Shown one piece after another: positions 25,703 through 35,135 of a DNA stretch of 64,000 nt. A program made the translations under genes and the position numbers. Origin of the DNA: Methanoregula sp964592875 (lineage in GTDB: Archaea > Halobacteriota > Methanomicrobia > Methanomicrobiales > Methanospirillaceae). The notes below the pieces were generated by a model, which was not told the origin of the DNA, made no database searches, and worked only from the letters and a program-made list of their open reading frames with translations. The DNA is taken from NCBI GenBank assembly GCA_964592875.1, contig CAZQGG010000001.1:248001-312000 (forward strand). Direction: 5' to 3'. The number at the start of each line of letters is the position of its first letter. Position 1 is the first letter of the stretch.

Positions 25703-27143
25703 CGGCCGTCTCCATCCCTGCGAGTTCCTGTTGTATGAGCCCGGCCCACGCGGGACTGCACGCGATCACAATCCTGCTCTGGGGGTGGCTGTCGGCAAGG
25801 ACCCGTATACCCCGGCATCCCTGCCGGACCATCGCGTCGTCCCATTCCGGGAGTTCGCAGGGGCCGATGGGGAAGGTCTCACGGAGTTCTGCAGGATATG
25901 GCCCGAACGGGGGCTTGAAGAGGAGCGTATCATCATATCCTTCCCGGGTCTTACCATCGATCACGACAAGCACATTCTTCCCCAGCCGGAGCCTTTCAAG
26001 CTGCTGCTGGTATCGCAGGACTTCCGTGCGCTGACAACTCTCATTGCCCCGGTAGAAGAACCGGCGTTTGGTGGCCCGGTCGTGCTCTGCCAGTGCAGGG
26101 GCATACCCAAGAAGGGCACGGTACCCGGAGAGGAGCTGCGGGTGGCCCCGGCATCGCTCGTCCACCAGTTCCCAGAGCGTGCCGTCGACAATGGCCTGAC
26201 GGATCCGTGAGATCTCGGCGAGCGTGACGTAGAGATTGTGGAGCGCGAGGAGACGTTCGCGGTCTTTGGCTTCCCGGAGTTCGTCCGCGGTATGGGAGCG
26301 GCAGACGCTGCAGGCGCAGGGGAGATCGGCGAGGTCCTCAATCCGGTAGCTGCCGTGAGCCGTGAGATACCGCCCGTCCTTTGCATAGAGCGCATAAGCG
26401 GCCGAGTCGAAGAGGTCGCAGCCCATCGCCGTCGCAAGGGCGAACATCGAGGGGTGTCCGGCACCGAAGAGGTGGACGCAGGCCGAGGGCGCGATCGTCC
26501 GCTTCGCAGCCATGACAACCTTGACAAGATCGCGGTACCGGTAGGACTCCATGAGGGGAACCACAGCACCTATGGGGCAGAATGTGAACCCGAGTTCGGT
26601 CACTTTCCGCCCCGACAATTCCCGAAGATCTTCGAAGATCCCTCCCTGGACTGGCCCGGCAATTGGTGCATTGCTGCCAAAGACCTCTTTTGCCTCGGCA
26701 AGGCGCTGGACGGTGATTGCAAGTTCGCGTTCGGTGGTCTCGCGGTCCGCGGCGGGTGAGGTCGGGATATCGAGCGGCACCCAGATGTCGCTGCCGATGT
26801 CCCGCTGGAACGAGAGGGTTTCCGTGTTGGTGATGGAGACTTGGCCATACACCGAGAGCTGGAATGAACCGGAGTCGGTCATGATCACCCCGTCAAAATC
26901 CAGCACCTTGTGGAGCCCTTCGTTTAAGGCGCGTTCACGGAACTGCCTGCTCTGGGAGAAGATGTAGGCATTGGTGATCAGCGCCTCGACACCCATCTCC
27001 TGCATCTCTTTTGGTGTCACAAGCGGGAGGTGGGGGTTGATGACCGGCAGCAGTGCCGGGGTCTTGACGGTCTTTTTCCCAACGGTAAGTTTCCCGCACC
27101 GCCCGGCAATATCACTGTACAAGCTCTCAAATGCAATGGCCAT
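25689..27143 (-). CDS. tgtA: tRNA-guanine(15) transglycosylase
   Basis: 484 residues. The TIM-barrel catalytic domain has MTDSGSFQLSVYG (Asp at about residue 90), GPVQGG and HLFGAGHP. The zinc site is CACSVC with downstream His (about 277-305). A C-terminal archaeal C1 domain follows; the PUA domain of longer homologues is absent and is instead found on ArcS. The enzyme swaps guanine 15 for preQ0 in tRNA, the step before ArcS. GGGAG lies 4 nt before the ATG. Confidence 0.94.
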   Translation of the reverse strand: MAIAFESLYSDIAGRCGKLTVGKKTVKTPALLPVINPHLPLVTPKEMQEMGVEALITNAYIFSQSRQFRERALNEGLHKVLDFDGVIMTDSGSFQLSVYGQVSITNTETLSFQRDIGSDIWVPLDIPTSPAADRETTERELAITVQRLAEAKEVFGSNAPIAGPVQGGIFEDLRELSGRKVTELGFTFCPIGAVVPLMESYRYRDLVKVVMAAKRTIAPSACVHLFGAGHPSMFALATAMGCDLFDSAAYALYAKDGRYLTAHGSYRIEDLADLPCACSVCRSHTADELREAKDRERLLALHNLYVTLAEISRIRQAIVDGTLWELVDERCRGHPQLLSGYRALLGYAPALAEHDRATKRRFFYRGNESCQRTEVLRYQQQLERLRLGKNVLVVIDGKTREGYDDTLLFKPPFGPYPAELRETFPIGPCELPEWDDAMVRQGCRGIRVLADSHPQSRIVIACSPAWAGLIQQELAGMETADDEI

Positions 27144-27197
27144 GGTGCTCCCTGATCGCCTTGTATATGCGCGTTCTTTTAAGTTAAACGGTTCCCC

Positions 27198-27761
27198 TCA
27201 ATGCTTCTCGGTAAAGATCTGGCCCTCGAACGTGAGGATCTCTGTCGCGGGACTGGTCCAGCACCGGTTGGGCAGGCCGGCCTTCATGCAGGTATGATCA
27301 AGGAATGTCGTGGCATCCCAGCCGTACTCGGTTGCCACCTGGGGGAGGAGAAGACCGCTCGTGCCCATGCCCCGCACGATGAGCCCGTGTCTGCCAACCA
27401 CGACTTTTTTTGGGCGAGCTGATGGTTCACCTTCGAGAGGTACTGGCACGGTAAGGATCGTGACCTCGACCGTGATCTGTTCCAGCTCATCCTTCATGAC
27501 CGGGGGAAAACGCGGATCCTCGAGGGCTGCAGCCGTTGCTGCATGTTCGATCGCTTTTCCGAGCGGCATCACGGGGTACGGGAGCCCGATGCACCCCCGC
27601 AGTTCCCCGGCTTTCGTGAGCGTGACAAAGACGCCGCGTTTCTCGTTAAAAACCGGTGTCAGGTTTAATTTGGGTTTTTGTCTCTTTGCGCAGACATTCT
27701 CGATGGCACCGCGTGCGGAGCGGATCGCCATCTGGCCCTCATCAGTTGTGAGCAGTTCCAT
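27198..27761 (-). CDS. AMMECR1-domain protein
   Basis: 187 residues covering a full AMMECR1 domain: GVFVTL, LRGCIGLPYPVMPLGKAIEHAA, DPRFPPV..EL and the VEVTILTVP strand. A GRHGLIVRG...GLLLPQVATEYGW block closes the fold. The biochemical role is not settled; the conserved GCIG loop with Cys suggests a catalytic or radical-partner role in some family members. The ATG at 27761 is chosen (GGGGA 7 nt upstream) over an in-frame start 12 codons earlier. The gene is divergent from RNase P RNA and is followed by tgtA 54 nt downstream. Confidence 0.9.
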   Translation of the reverse strand: MELLTTDEGQMAIRSARGAIENVCAKRQKPKLNLTPVFNEKRGVFVTLTKAGELRGCIGLPYPVMPLGKAIEHAATAAALEDPRFPPVMKDELEQITVEVTILTVPVPLEGEPSARPKKVVVGRHGLIVRGMGTSGLLLPQVATEYGWDATTFLDHTCMKAGLPNRCWTSPATEILTFEGQIFTEKH

Positions 27762-27900
27762 GGCAGTTCCCCGGTTCTTTGTGACTGACTTGTGCATATC
27801 TTGTATCTCAATCTATCGAACTGCCGGCCCGTATTTGGCAACGGGCAAAAAAGGAGGTTCTGGCGCTGTGCTTATCTTCTTCGCCGTCCCATAGGTATCC

Positions 27901-28239
27901 GAGAGGGAGAGAGCGGCCGACGGTAACTTTAGTGTTGCTGAGGAAAGTCCCCCCACCCACCGGGCACGCAGCCGTACGCAAGTACGGGTGGCGAGAGTCA
28001 CGGCAATGGCACAGAAACGACACGGCCTGCCATCAGTCATGAAGCGGTTGAGCCGGAAACGGCGAGAAGCATGGGTAACCGTGCGAGTAACCCGCTGAGC
28101 GTTTACAGGCAGGATACGGTGAAACGGCGAATCCCTGCGGGTGCAAGTCAGAACAGGACCATGGAGCGCTCGGTATCCGTCCAGGTATGACGCAGAGCTG
28201 AATGCCGCTAGAACAAAAGGAGGCTTACTCCTCCCACTC
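27901..28239 (+). ncRNA. rnpB: RNase P RNA (archaeal)
   Basis: The universally conserved GAGGAAAGTCC (P4/CR-I) lies near 27940-27950. The 3' conserved AGAACAAAAGGAGGCTTAC lies near 28210-28228. P1 is formed by GAGAGGGAG (27901-27909) and CTCCCACTC (28231-28239). The length of about 340 nt and the presence of hairpins through the specificity domain fit an archaeal type A RNA that cleaves tRNA 5' leaders. Ends are set by P1 pairing and may be off by a few nucleotides. The CDS-like frames within it are spurious. Confidence 0.93.
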
Positions 28240-28388
28240 GCTTTTCATTGGGGAAATATTCGTTGGACCCCTGATCCCGTGATCCCGTTTTGGTATTCCT
28301 TTCCAGATACCCGGTCACGGATTCCGTACAGCATCTCATCTTCTGTAACCTCTTCGTTTGTTTTAATTATTCAAATGAAAAATACTAT

Positions 28389-30329
28389 ATGACAATGAAA
28401 TCGTCAGGAAAATCCCATAAACCTGAAAAATCAGGCATACCTGACGGGACCAGCACAGGCCACAATTTAAAACACCTGCTGGATTCACAATCAAAAGGAT
28501 CTCTTTTTCAGATAATTTCTCGCTATTCGCTGGAGATTTGTATATTTCTCTTCGCGCTTTTCTTTATTTTAACAATATCAAATCCGGCTCTGTTCATGAA
28601 TGATGAATGGATTACCGTCAATCAGCTCAATCAGCTTGATCAGGGTCACCAGATTGTTACCAATGAAGGAAAATATGGTGTTTTCAGTAATGGGACACCA
28701 GGACCGTATTTCCAGTTGAGGAACAACAGACTCGGGTACTCACTTATGCTGCCGGTCCTGTCTCTTCCGGCACTTAAGGTGTTTGAGTTATTTGGGGATT
28801 CATTCCGCTTATTGATGATTTTTTTCTGGACGATCCTTGGCATTTCACTCCTGTGGATGATCGGGACATATTATCCAAAATATTCGCGGGGGAGTTCTGC
28901 TTCATGGACAACGCTGGGAATAGCGGGTTTCCTCGTGCTGCTTTCATTTAACATCCTCCTCTACACCAGCTGGCCCCTGGCTGCAGCTACTGCCCCAAAA
29001 GAAGTAGCAGCCGTCGTTTTTACCAATTCCATTATTTTTGGCATAACTGCTGTTATCATGTACCGGATCTGTCAATCCCTGTTCAGGGATACCCGGCTCT
29101 CGATTTTTTCGACGTGTGTCTGCCTTTCAAGTTCATCATACCTGTTCTGGGCAACAAATGCAAAAGATCATATTCTTGTGGCCGCGCTCTTTGCGCTCAT
29201 GATTCTCGCGTTTATCCGATACCTGCAAACGGATGACTTCATTTCCTGTGCAGGAGGTTTCTGTGTCATCGGGTTACTTGCATGGGCCAGACCTGAGGTA
29301 GCATTTCCTGTATTCCTGTTTGCAACAATTTTTATTACTGCGTACCATCTCATTGCAGCGAAACAACAGGAAAATTTCCGGATCTTTTTTAAGAAAAGTT
29401 CCACCATCCTCTTCACGATTATCGGGGCCATTCCATTTTTTATCAACAATTATATCGTCTCAGGAAATCCCCTGAAACCGACATTTTCTTTGTTCTCCAT
29501 CTCAATCAAAGAACCAGTACCGACAATCCCCCCAACAGGAATTAGCGGCATTAATCCTCTGGAAATTCTGAACAGCGCGACCAGTTCAATTCTTCAGTTT
29601 TACCACTTTGCTCCCGATAAGATGCTCAATGAATTCATTCATATAATTTTTTTGCCGCAATCAGGTCATATTGGGTTATGGGTCATTTGTCCGTTATTTA
29701 TCATCGCAATTATCTGCCTTCCGCTCTACTTCCTCCGGGATAATACATCATCAGAACAAAATTCCCAGGAAAAATTAATTGTTTTACTGCTTGTCTGGTT
29801 CGCACTCTCCATTTTTTTTGCCTACAGCACCGAAATCAGTTTATCAGAACTGAACTCCGCTGATGGCAGTTCACCCGATCCCCGCTATTTTTCTCCGGCC
29901 TATCTGCCAATCGACCTTATCGCATTGATCTCCCTTTTTGGCTGTGGGATATTATCGCGTTCCCGGTTGACACTGCGAAGATTTCTAAAAGAGGAGATCT
30001 TCCTGATTCCCTGTATCTTCATCTTATTCCTGGTTTCTTCAACCATGGCGGTAACATCCGGGTTGGGGCCAATACCATTCTCCCTTTACTTCACGGTTCT
30101 TGTTGCCATTATGATCCCGGTTTTTCTGATAATCACTATCTGGCAATGGAAACAACAGCGGTCACGGGATAGTATCAACCACATTTTTTCCATAATTGTT
30201 GCGATTCCTCTGGCATTCCAGATTATTACGATAATTGTCTCATCCCAGACGAAATTCAATGGGTATACATTCTGGATTCCACTGGTTGATTTTCTCTACT
30301 CCTTTGTATCATGGATGAAATTCAGTTGA
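28389..30329 (+). CDS. Multi-pass membrane protein, GT-C glycosyltransferase-like
   Basis: About 646 residues: a hydrophilic N-terminus (about 1-45), then 12-13 membrane helices. The first extracytoplasmic loop after helix 1 carries acidic NDEW followed by a long segment ending NRLGYSLMLPVLSLPAL. This is the layout of GT-C enzymes using polyprenyl-phosphate sugars (PMT/ArnT-like, GT39/83). Catalytic assignment is an inference. The upstream in-frame region (from 28290) is excluded, since it overlaps the tail of rnpB processing space and reads unlike protein. ATG 28389 or 28395 are both possible starts. Moderately AT-rich. Confidence 0.7.
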   Translation: MTMKSSGKSHKPEKSGIPDGTSTGHNLKHLLDSQSKGSLFQIISRYSLEICIFLFALFFILTISNPALFMNDEWITVNQLNQLDQGHQIVTNEGKYGVFSNGTPGPYFQLRNNRLGYSLMLPVLSLPALKVFELFGDSFRLLMIFFWTILGISLLWMIGTYYPKYSRGSSASWTTLGIAGFLVLLSFNILLYTSWPLAAATAPKEVAAVVFTNSIIFGITAVIMYRICQSLFRDTRLSIFSTCVCLSSSSYLFWATNAKDHILVAALFALMILAFIRYLQTDDFISCAGGFCVIGLLAWARPEVAFPVFLFATIFITAYHLIAAKQQENFRIFFKKSSTILFTIIGAIPFFINNYIVSGNPLKPTFSLFSISIKEPVPTIPPTGISGINPLEILNSATSSILQFYHFAPDKMLNEFIHIIFLPQSGHIGLWVICPLFIIAIICLPLYFLRDNTSSEQNSQEKLIVLLLVWFALSIFFAYSTEISLSELNSADGSSPDPRYFSPAYLPIDLIALISLFGCGILSRSRLTLRRFLKEEIFLIPCIFILFLVSSTMAVTSGLGPIPFSLYFTVLVAIMIPVFLIITIWQWKQQRSRDSINHIFSIIVAIPLAFQIITIIVSSQTKFNGYTFWIPLVDFLYSFVSWMKFS

Positions 30330-30433
30330 ATTCGTCTGACCGCACCCCTGCATAGGGGACAATTTTCTTAAGAGACCCAATCAGCAGCAAGCTATTAAAT
30401 CAGGATTTCCAGAGTACGAACAGGAAGTGTATC

Positions 30434-31480
30434 GTGGATCCTCAATTTTTTTCCCAAAAAAACGTGTGTGGATATCTCATCCTTATCTTTTGCATTGCCA
30501 TACTGGCAGTACCTGTTTCGGCAGTGACCCTGACCCCCGGGTCTTCAACCACGGGGTCCGCTACGATCTCGAACGGGGATCCCGTGTACATCCAGGGTAT
30601 TGCAACCGGGCACCCGCAGAACGGTCTCCAGGTCTGGTTCGTCGGGTACAACACCGCAAAAATTTCAACTGTCGCGGTTAACGCGGATAATACCTATTCC
30701 TATGAACTGAAATCCGCCGATACGCAGAACCTCGCATCCGGCCAGTACCTTGTCATTGTCCAGCACCCGATGATGAACGGGCAGTTCGACATTGTATATT
30801 CCCCTGCCGATGGCAAGGTGATCAACAAGCAACTGGGAAACGGGATGTCCATATTCCAGCTGACACGCGGGGGCAGTCTCCAGAGCACGGATGCCGCATC
30901 AGCACTCATGCGGGCGATCAACAGCCAGAACGTGGATGATACGTTTGCCACGGCATCGTTTTACATAAACCCGCCCCAGGTACTGATCAATCCTATTCCG
31001 GATCACCGGGTTGGCGACAAGTTCACCATCTCCGGCTCCACGAATCTTGCCGTGGGGGACAAGCTCCAGGTTGATGTATATTCATCCTCCTTTGTTCCCA
31101 CATCAAAAAGCCAGAGCGGGGAGTATTCCGGGGCAAGCGGTGTCGTTGAGGTGAAGCAGGGCAGCAACGGGTACAACCAGTGGTCGTTTGACATCGATGC
31201 CTCGGGTTTCAAGCCTGACGAGTACCTTGTGAAGGTTGCCGGCATCATACAGGATGTTACGGGATCGACCACGTTCAACATTCTTCAGCAACTACCCGCC
31301 ACAACGCAGGTGCCACAAACCGTGGCAACCACTATTCCGGTCACCACGCCCGCCTCTGCCATAGCCACGACCCCCGTGGAACGCACGCAGACTCCTGCGA
31401 CAACGCATGCGGCCTTACCCCTCTGGATCAGTGCCTGCGGAATCCTTGCAACAATTGCAATCCTGAAACTGAAAAAATAA
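30434..31480 (+). CDS. Exported DUF3821-type protein with C-terminal anchor
   Basis: 348 residues. The signal peptide (about 12-32, ending PVSA) leads into two beta-rich domains (about 35-160 and 170-285) with DUF3821-like blocks GDPVYIQGIATG, GDKFTISGSTNLAVGD and WSFDIDASGFKPDEYLVKV. A Thr/Pro-rich stalk (about 288-325) and a final membrane helix with a Lys tail (LPLWISACGILATIAILKLKK) follow. The layout is that of archaeal surface proteins, with a probably glycosylated stalk. The start is GTG 30434, with GGAAGTG just upstream. Confidence 0.82.
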   Translation: MDPQFFSQKNVCGYLILIFCIAILAVPVSAVTLTPGSSTTGSATISNGDPVYIQGIATGHPQNGLQVWFVGYNTAKISTVAVNADNTYSYELKSADTQNLASGQYLVIVQHPMMNGQFDIVYSPADGKVINKQLGNGMSIFQLTRGGSLQSTDAASALMRAINSQNVDDTFATASFYINPPQVLINPIPDHRVGDKFTISGSTNLAVGDKLQVDVYSSSFVPTSKSQSGEYSGASGVVEVKQGSNGYNQWSFDIDASGFKPDEYLVKVAGIIQDVTGSTTFNILQQLPATTQVPQTVATTIPVTTPASAIATTPVERTQTPATTHAALPLWISACGILATIAILKLKK

Positions 31481-31497
31481 AAAAGGGAGATCCTGAT

Positions 31498-32928
31498 CTA
31501 CCAGTTGAGGAACAGGGTCTTGGTCCGGGAATAATTGTCAAGGGCATGGAGCCCGTTCTCCCGGCCAATGCCGCTCTCGTTCATGCCCCCAAAGGGAACC
31601 TCGGGCGGGACGGTGAGGTGGCGGTTCACCCAGACAATACCGGCATTCACTTCATCGAATGCCCGTTTTGCCGTGTGGAGGTTCGAAGTCCAGATCGATG
31701 CACCAAGGCCGTACCGGGTACGGTTTGCCTCGCGGATGGCCGTATCGAGATCGGGAACGGGCATGACCGGCAGGACCGGGCCGAATACCTCCTCGTTCAT
31801 GAGCCGGCCTTCCGGGGCAACATCGGCAATAAGGGTCGGGCGGTAGAATAATCCCCGGTCGAAAGGAGCATCGTTCAGCCCCGATCCCCCGGTCAGGATA
31901 GTTCCTTCTCCGGTATCACGGGTCGCCTCAACGATCCCGCTTATGCGGTTATGCTGGGCGGGACTGTTCAAAGGGCCCATCTCAATACCGGCATCAAGAC
32001 CGTTGCCTACCTTCAGCGCTTCTATCCGGCGTTTCAGTTTCTCTGTGAAGACCGCTGCAATGGTATCGTGGACAAACAAGCGTTTCACTGCAGTGCAGGT
32101 CTGCCCTGCATTATAGAACCGGCCCCGGAGCGCACCTTCAACGGCCTTGTCGATATCCGCATCATCCATCACGATCATCGGGTCAGATCCCCCGAGTTCG
32201 AGCGTCAGTTCCTTGAGATGCGCCGTTGCCAGTTCCCGGATCCGTTGTCCCGTGGCGCAGTTCCCGGTGAACGAGATCTTGCGGATCAGCGGGTGTTTCA
32301 CCAGTGCTTCACCCACAACTTCACCTGGGCCGGTCACGATATTGAGCACACCGCCGGGCAGGCCTGATGTTTCAAGGATCTGTCCAAGCCGGATATTGGT
32401 CAAGGGTGCCGTGGAGGCCGGTTTGAGAACCATCGTGTTACCGGCAAGGAGTGCCGGCCCGATCTTCCATCCCATGATGAGCACCGGCATATTCCACGGG
32501 ATGATCGCGCCGCAGATCCCGAGCGGTTCCCGGGCAACCAGTGCATCGCCCGCGGCACCGAGGCGGATCAGGTCTCCCTGCTGGGACGCGGATATCCCGG
32601 CATAGAACTCAAGGATGTTGGCAAATCCCCGCACCTCATCGATGGATTCCCGGAGGGGTTTTCCCTGCTCCATGGTCAGGAGCCGGGCAAGATCCTTGTG
32701 CTGCTCCCGCACCTTTCCTGCCGCATGGAAGAGGATGATACCCCGGTCACGCATGGTCTTCTTCTTCCATGCACCAGACGCGGCCTCCGCGACTTCCACA
32801 GCCCGGGCAACATCAACGGAAGACCCGGAAGGGATACGATCGATCTCTTTTCCGGTGGCCGGGTTGGTTACACGGATCCACGTATCATCCATCGACGCAA
32901 CATCGGTGCCCCCAATCCTCATCTGCAT
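31498..32928 (-). CDS. NAD(P)-dependent aldehyde dehydrogenase
   Basis: 476 residues, a complete ALDH fold. It shows the PWNMPVLIMGWKIGPALLAGNT block, the Glu of LELGGSDPMIV (about 250), the catalytic Cys of NAGQTCTAVKR (about 284) and EEVFGPVLPV. It is closest in feel to the succinate-semialdehyde/lactaldehyde group; the natural substrate is not evident. GGAGG lies 6 nt before the ATG. Single gene, convergent with the DUF3821 gene. Confidence 0.9.
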   Translation of the reverse strand: MQMRIGGTDVASMDDTWIRVTNPATGKEIDRIPSGSSVDVARAVEVAEAASGAWKKKTMRDRGIILFHAAGKVREQHKDLARLLTMEQGKPLRESIDEVRGFANILEFYAGISASQQGDLIRLGAAGDALVAREPLGICGAIIPWNMPVLIMGWKIGPALLAGNTMVLKPASTAPLTNIRLGQILETSGLPGGVLNIVTGPGEVVGEALVKHPLIRKISFTGNCATGQRIRELATAHLKELTLELGGSDPMIVMDDADIDKAVEGALRGRFYNAGQTCTAVKRLFVHDTIAAVFTEKLKRRIEALKVGNGLDAGIEMGPLNSPAQHNRISGIVEATRDTGEGTILTGGSGLNDAPFDRGLFYRPTLIADVAPEGRLMNEEVFGPVLPVMPVPDLDTAIREANRTRYGLGASIWTSNLHTAKRAFDEVNAGIVWVNRHLTVPPEVPFGGMNESGIGRENGLHALDNYSRTKTLFLNW

Positions 32929-33125
32929 GTTCTACCTCCTGTCATGAGATCATCCTGTCAACAAGGTACCCGGGAATTGAATCAGGACTCCCGGGTTACC
33001 GGTCATTATCCTGTCCCGGTTTACTATTCATCTGACGATAATAAACCCTATCATCACGACAGCAAAAAAATCGCTCGTTTCCCCGGTTCAGATACACTCG
33101 TGATCTCCGGAAAAATGGATGAATC

Positions 33126-34343
33126 TTATTGCAGGGAACGGCTGCACCCGCACTGGACTGCGGCCTTTGCCACCGCTGCTGCCACTGCCTTTGTGACGCT
33201 CTTGTCGAGGATATTGGGAAGAATCCGTTCGCAGCGGGGTTTTGGAACGCAGCCGGCGATTGCGTGGGTTGCCGCAATCTTCATCTCATCCGTGATCCGC
33301 GTGGCCCGGGCATCGAGCGCTCCCCGGAATATGCCCGGGAATACCAGCACGTTGTTGATCTGGTTGGGAAAATCGCTTCGCCCGGTCCCGACCACTGCAG
33401 CGCCGGCATGTTTTGCCAGGTCTGGCATGATCTCCGGCACCGGGTTGGCCATGGCAAAGACAATCGCATCCCGGTTCATTGAGCGAACCATCTCTTCTGA
33501 GACAATGCCGGGTGCAGAGACCCCGATGAACACATCCGCACCCTGCATCGCATTCGCAAGACTTCCGGACAAGGCGGATTTATTCGTCTCTTCAGCAATG
33601 ATGAACTTGTACTTGTTTTTGTACAATCCCTCCCGGCCCCGGAAGATCGTCCCCTGCGTGTCGCACACAATAATATCGTTGACCTTGGTGCAGACATCCG
33701 GGCTGTAGCCAATGCATTTCAGCATGCGGGTGATTGCATACCCGGCTGCACCCGCACCGCTTATCACGATATTGAGATCGCTGTACTTTCTTTTTGTCAC
33801 TTTACAGGCATTCATGAGCGCGGCCAGCACGACAACGGCAGTCCCGTGCTGGTCATCGTGCATAACGGGAATCCCGAGATCCTGCAGGGCATCCTCCACC
33901 TCAAAGCATTTCGGTGCCGCAATATCCTCAAGATTGATGCCCCCGAAGACCGGTGCAATGTTGCGCACCTTGTCAACGAAATTCGTTTCATAACTTTCAA
34001 AACAGATGGGGAAGGCATCGACCCCGGCAAACTCCTTGAAGAGGATCGCCTTTCCCTCCATCACCGGTATCGCCGCGTACCCCCCGATGTTGCCAAGGCC
34101 GAGTACGGCCGAGCCATCGGTAACGATGGCAATCGTGTTGGCTTTCAGCGTGTACTCATAGGCAAGGTCTTTGTTCCGGATGATCTCCCGACTGACTTCA
34201 GAAACCCCCGGGGTATAGGCAATCGAGAGATCGTGCTTTGTTTTTAACGGAACCTTGGACCGGATGCCCAGCTTTCCGTGATGCTTTTCATGCATGGCAA
34301 GCGATTCGCTGTAAATTGTCTCTTTATCTGGAACACCCGGCAT
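33126..34343 (-). CDS. maeB: NAD(P)-dependent malic enzyme
   Basis: 405 residues, the short bacterial/archaeal malic enzyme form without the phosphotransacetylase domain. Blocks include AYTPGVSEVSREI, VTDGSAVLGLGNIGGYAAIPVMEGKA, MHDDQHGTAVVVLAAL and the Rossmann loop ISGAGAAGYAI, then FAMANPVPEI and DFPNQINNVLVFPG. It decarboxylates malate to pyruvate. The ATG at 34343 is chosen because GGAG lies exactly 6 nt upstream; the 62 codons further upstream look non-coding. Confidence 0.92.
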   Translation of the reverse strand: MPGVPDKETIYSESLAMHEKHHGKLGIRSKVPLKTKHDLSIAYTPGVSEVSREIIRNKDLAYEYTLKANTIAIVTDGSAVLGLGNIGGYAAIPVMEGKAILFKEFAGVDAFPICFESYETNFVDKVRNIAPVFGGINLEDIAAPKCFEVEDALQDLGIPVMHDDQHGTAVVVLAALMNACKVTKRKYSDLNIVISGAGAAGYAITRMLKCIGYSPDVCTKVNDIIVCDTQGTIFRGREGLYKNKYKFIIAEETNKSALSGSLANAMQGADVFIGVSAPGIVSEEMVRSMNRDAIVFAMANPVPEIMPDLAKHAGAAVVGTGRSDFPNQINNVLVFPGIFRGALDARATRITDEMKIAATHAIAGCVPKPRCERILPNILDKSVTKAVAAAVAKAAVQCGCSRSLQ

Positions 34344-34607
34344 CCGCATCTCCTTATTACGAGTGAGGGATGGGTCAGGTAATGAAGGTAGTGGTCGGGT
34401 GCGGGCCATTCCGGTCCCATTCCTGTCAGCGGAATCCTCAACCCCGGGTCTCGGTACATTATACCGGGGAGCGCAAGAGAACTGAAAGAAGAGTTTTTTA
34501 ATACATGAATGAACAAATGTATACATCAAGGTATAAAGTAGTCATTATCGGCGGCTGTCACCGGCCGTTCTCACGGTTACTCCTGAATCATTACGGATGT
34601 GGATGAA

Positions 34608-35135
34608 ATGAAGTCAAAAGATATTGCTATCGTCGGAATCCTGCTTGCAATCGGTGCCATTCTCCGGTATTTCCTTGCAATGCTCCATACGCCCCTTACG
34701 CCCAACATGATCATCGCGTTCTATTGTCTCGCGATCATCCTGATACGGCCAAAACTGCTCGAAGCGCTCGGTATCGGCCTTGTCGCCGGTGTCCTCTCGA
34801 TGCTGATCTCCAGCTCGATGTTCCCGCCCGCAAACATCATCAGCGAACCGATCGGCGCCCTGGTCTGTTTCGTACTCTACGCGGCCCTCCGTGACAGGAC
34901 CAAATTTGCCCCGAGTGCAACCACCTTTGTCGCCACGCTCGCAAGCGGGTTCTCCTTTGCCGCGATCGCCATCATCGCCATCGGTGCCACCTACCTGGCC
35001 AAGTACAATGGCGACCTGATGGCCTTTATCGTGGTCTTCATCCCGATCGTTGTCATAACGGCAGTCTTTAATGCAATCGTAGTCCAGTTCCTCTACATCC
35101 CTTCCAGCAGGGTGCTTCTTAGAGGACAGGAATGA
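34608..35135 (+). CDS. ECF transporter S (substrate-binding) component
   Basis: About 175 residues with five to six membrane helices. An AIVGILLAIGAILR N-terminal helix supplies the Ala-rich face that contacts EcfT. The gene overlaps the ATPase gene by ATGA and forms an operon with it and EcfT, so this is a dedicated group I system. The substrate is unknown; ECF systems import vitamins or metal ions. No riboswitch that would define the substrate was recognised upstream. GTG 34599 is an alternative start. Confidence 0.82.
   Translation: MKSKDIAIVGILLAIGAILRYFLAMLHTPLTPNMIIAFYCLAIILIRPKLLEALGIGLVAGVLSMLISSSMFPPANIISEPIGALVCFVLYAALRDRTKFAPSATTFVATLASGFSFAAIAIIAIGATYLAKYNGDLMAFIVVFIPIVVITAVFNAIVVQFLYIPSSRVLLRGQE

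Noticed and set aside
27813..28040. Two minus-strand frames of 71-75 codons upstream of and across RNase P RNA
   Set aside because: They are shadows of rnpB, whose conserved blocks and P1 pairing are clear.
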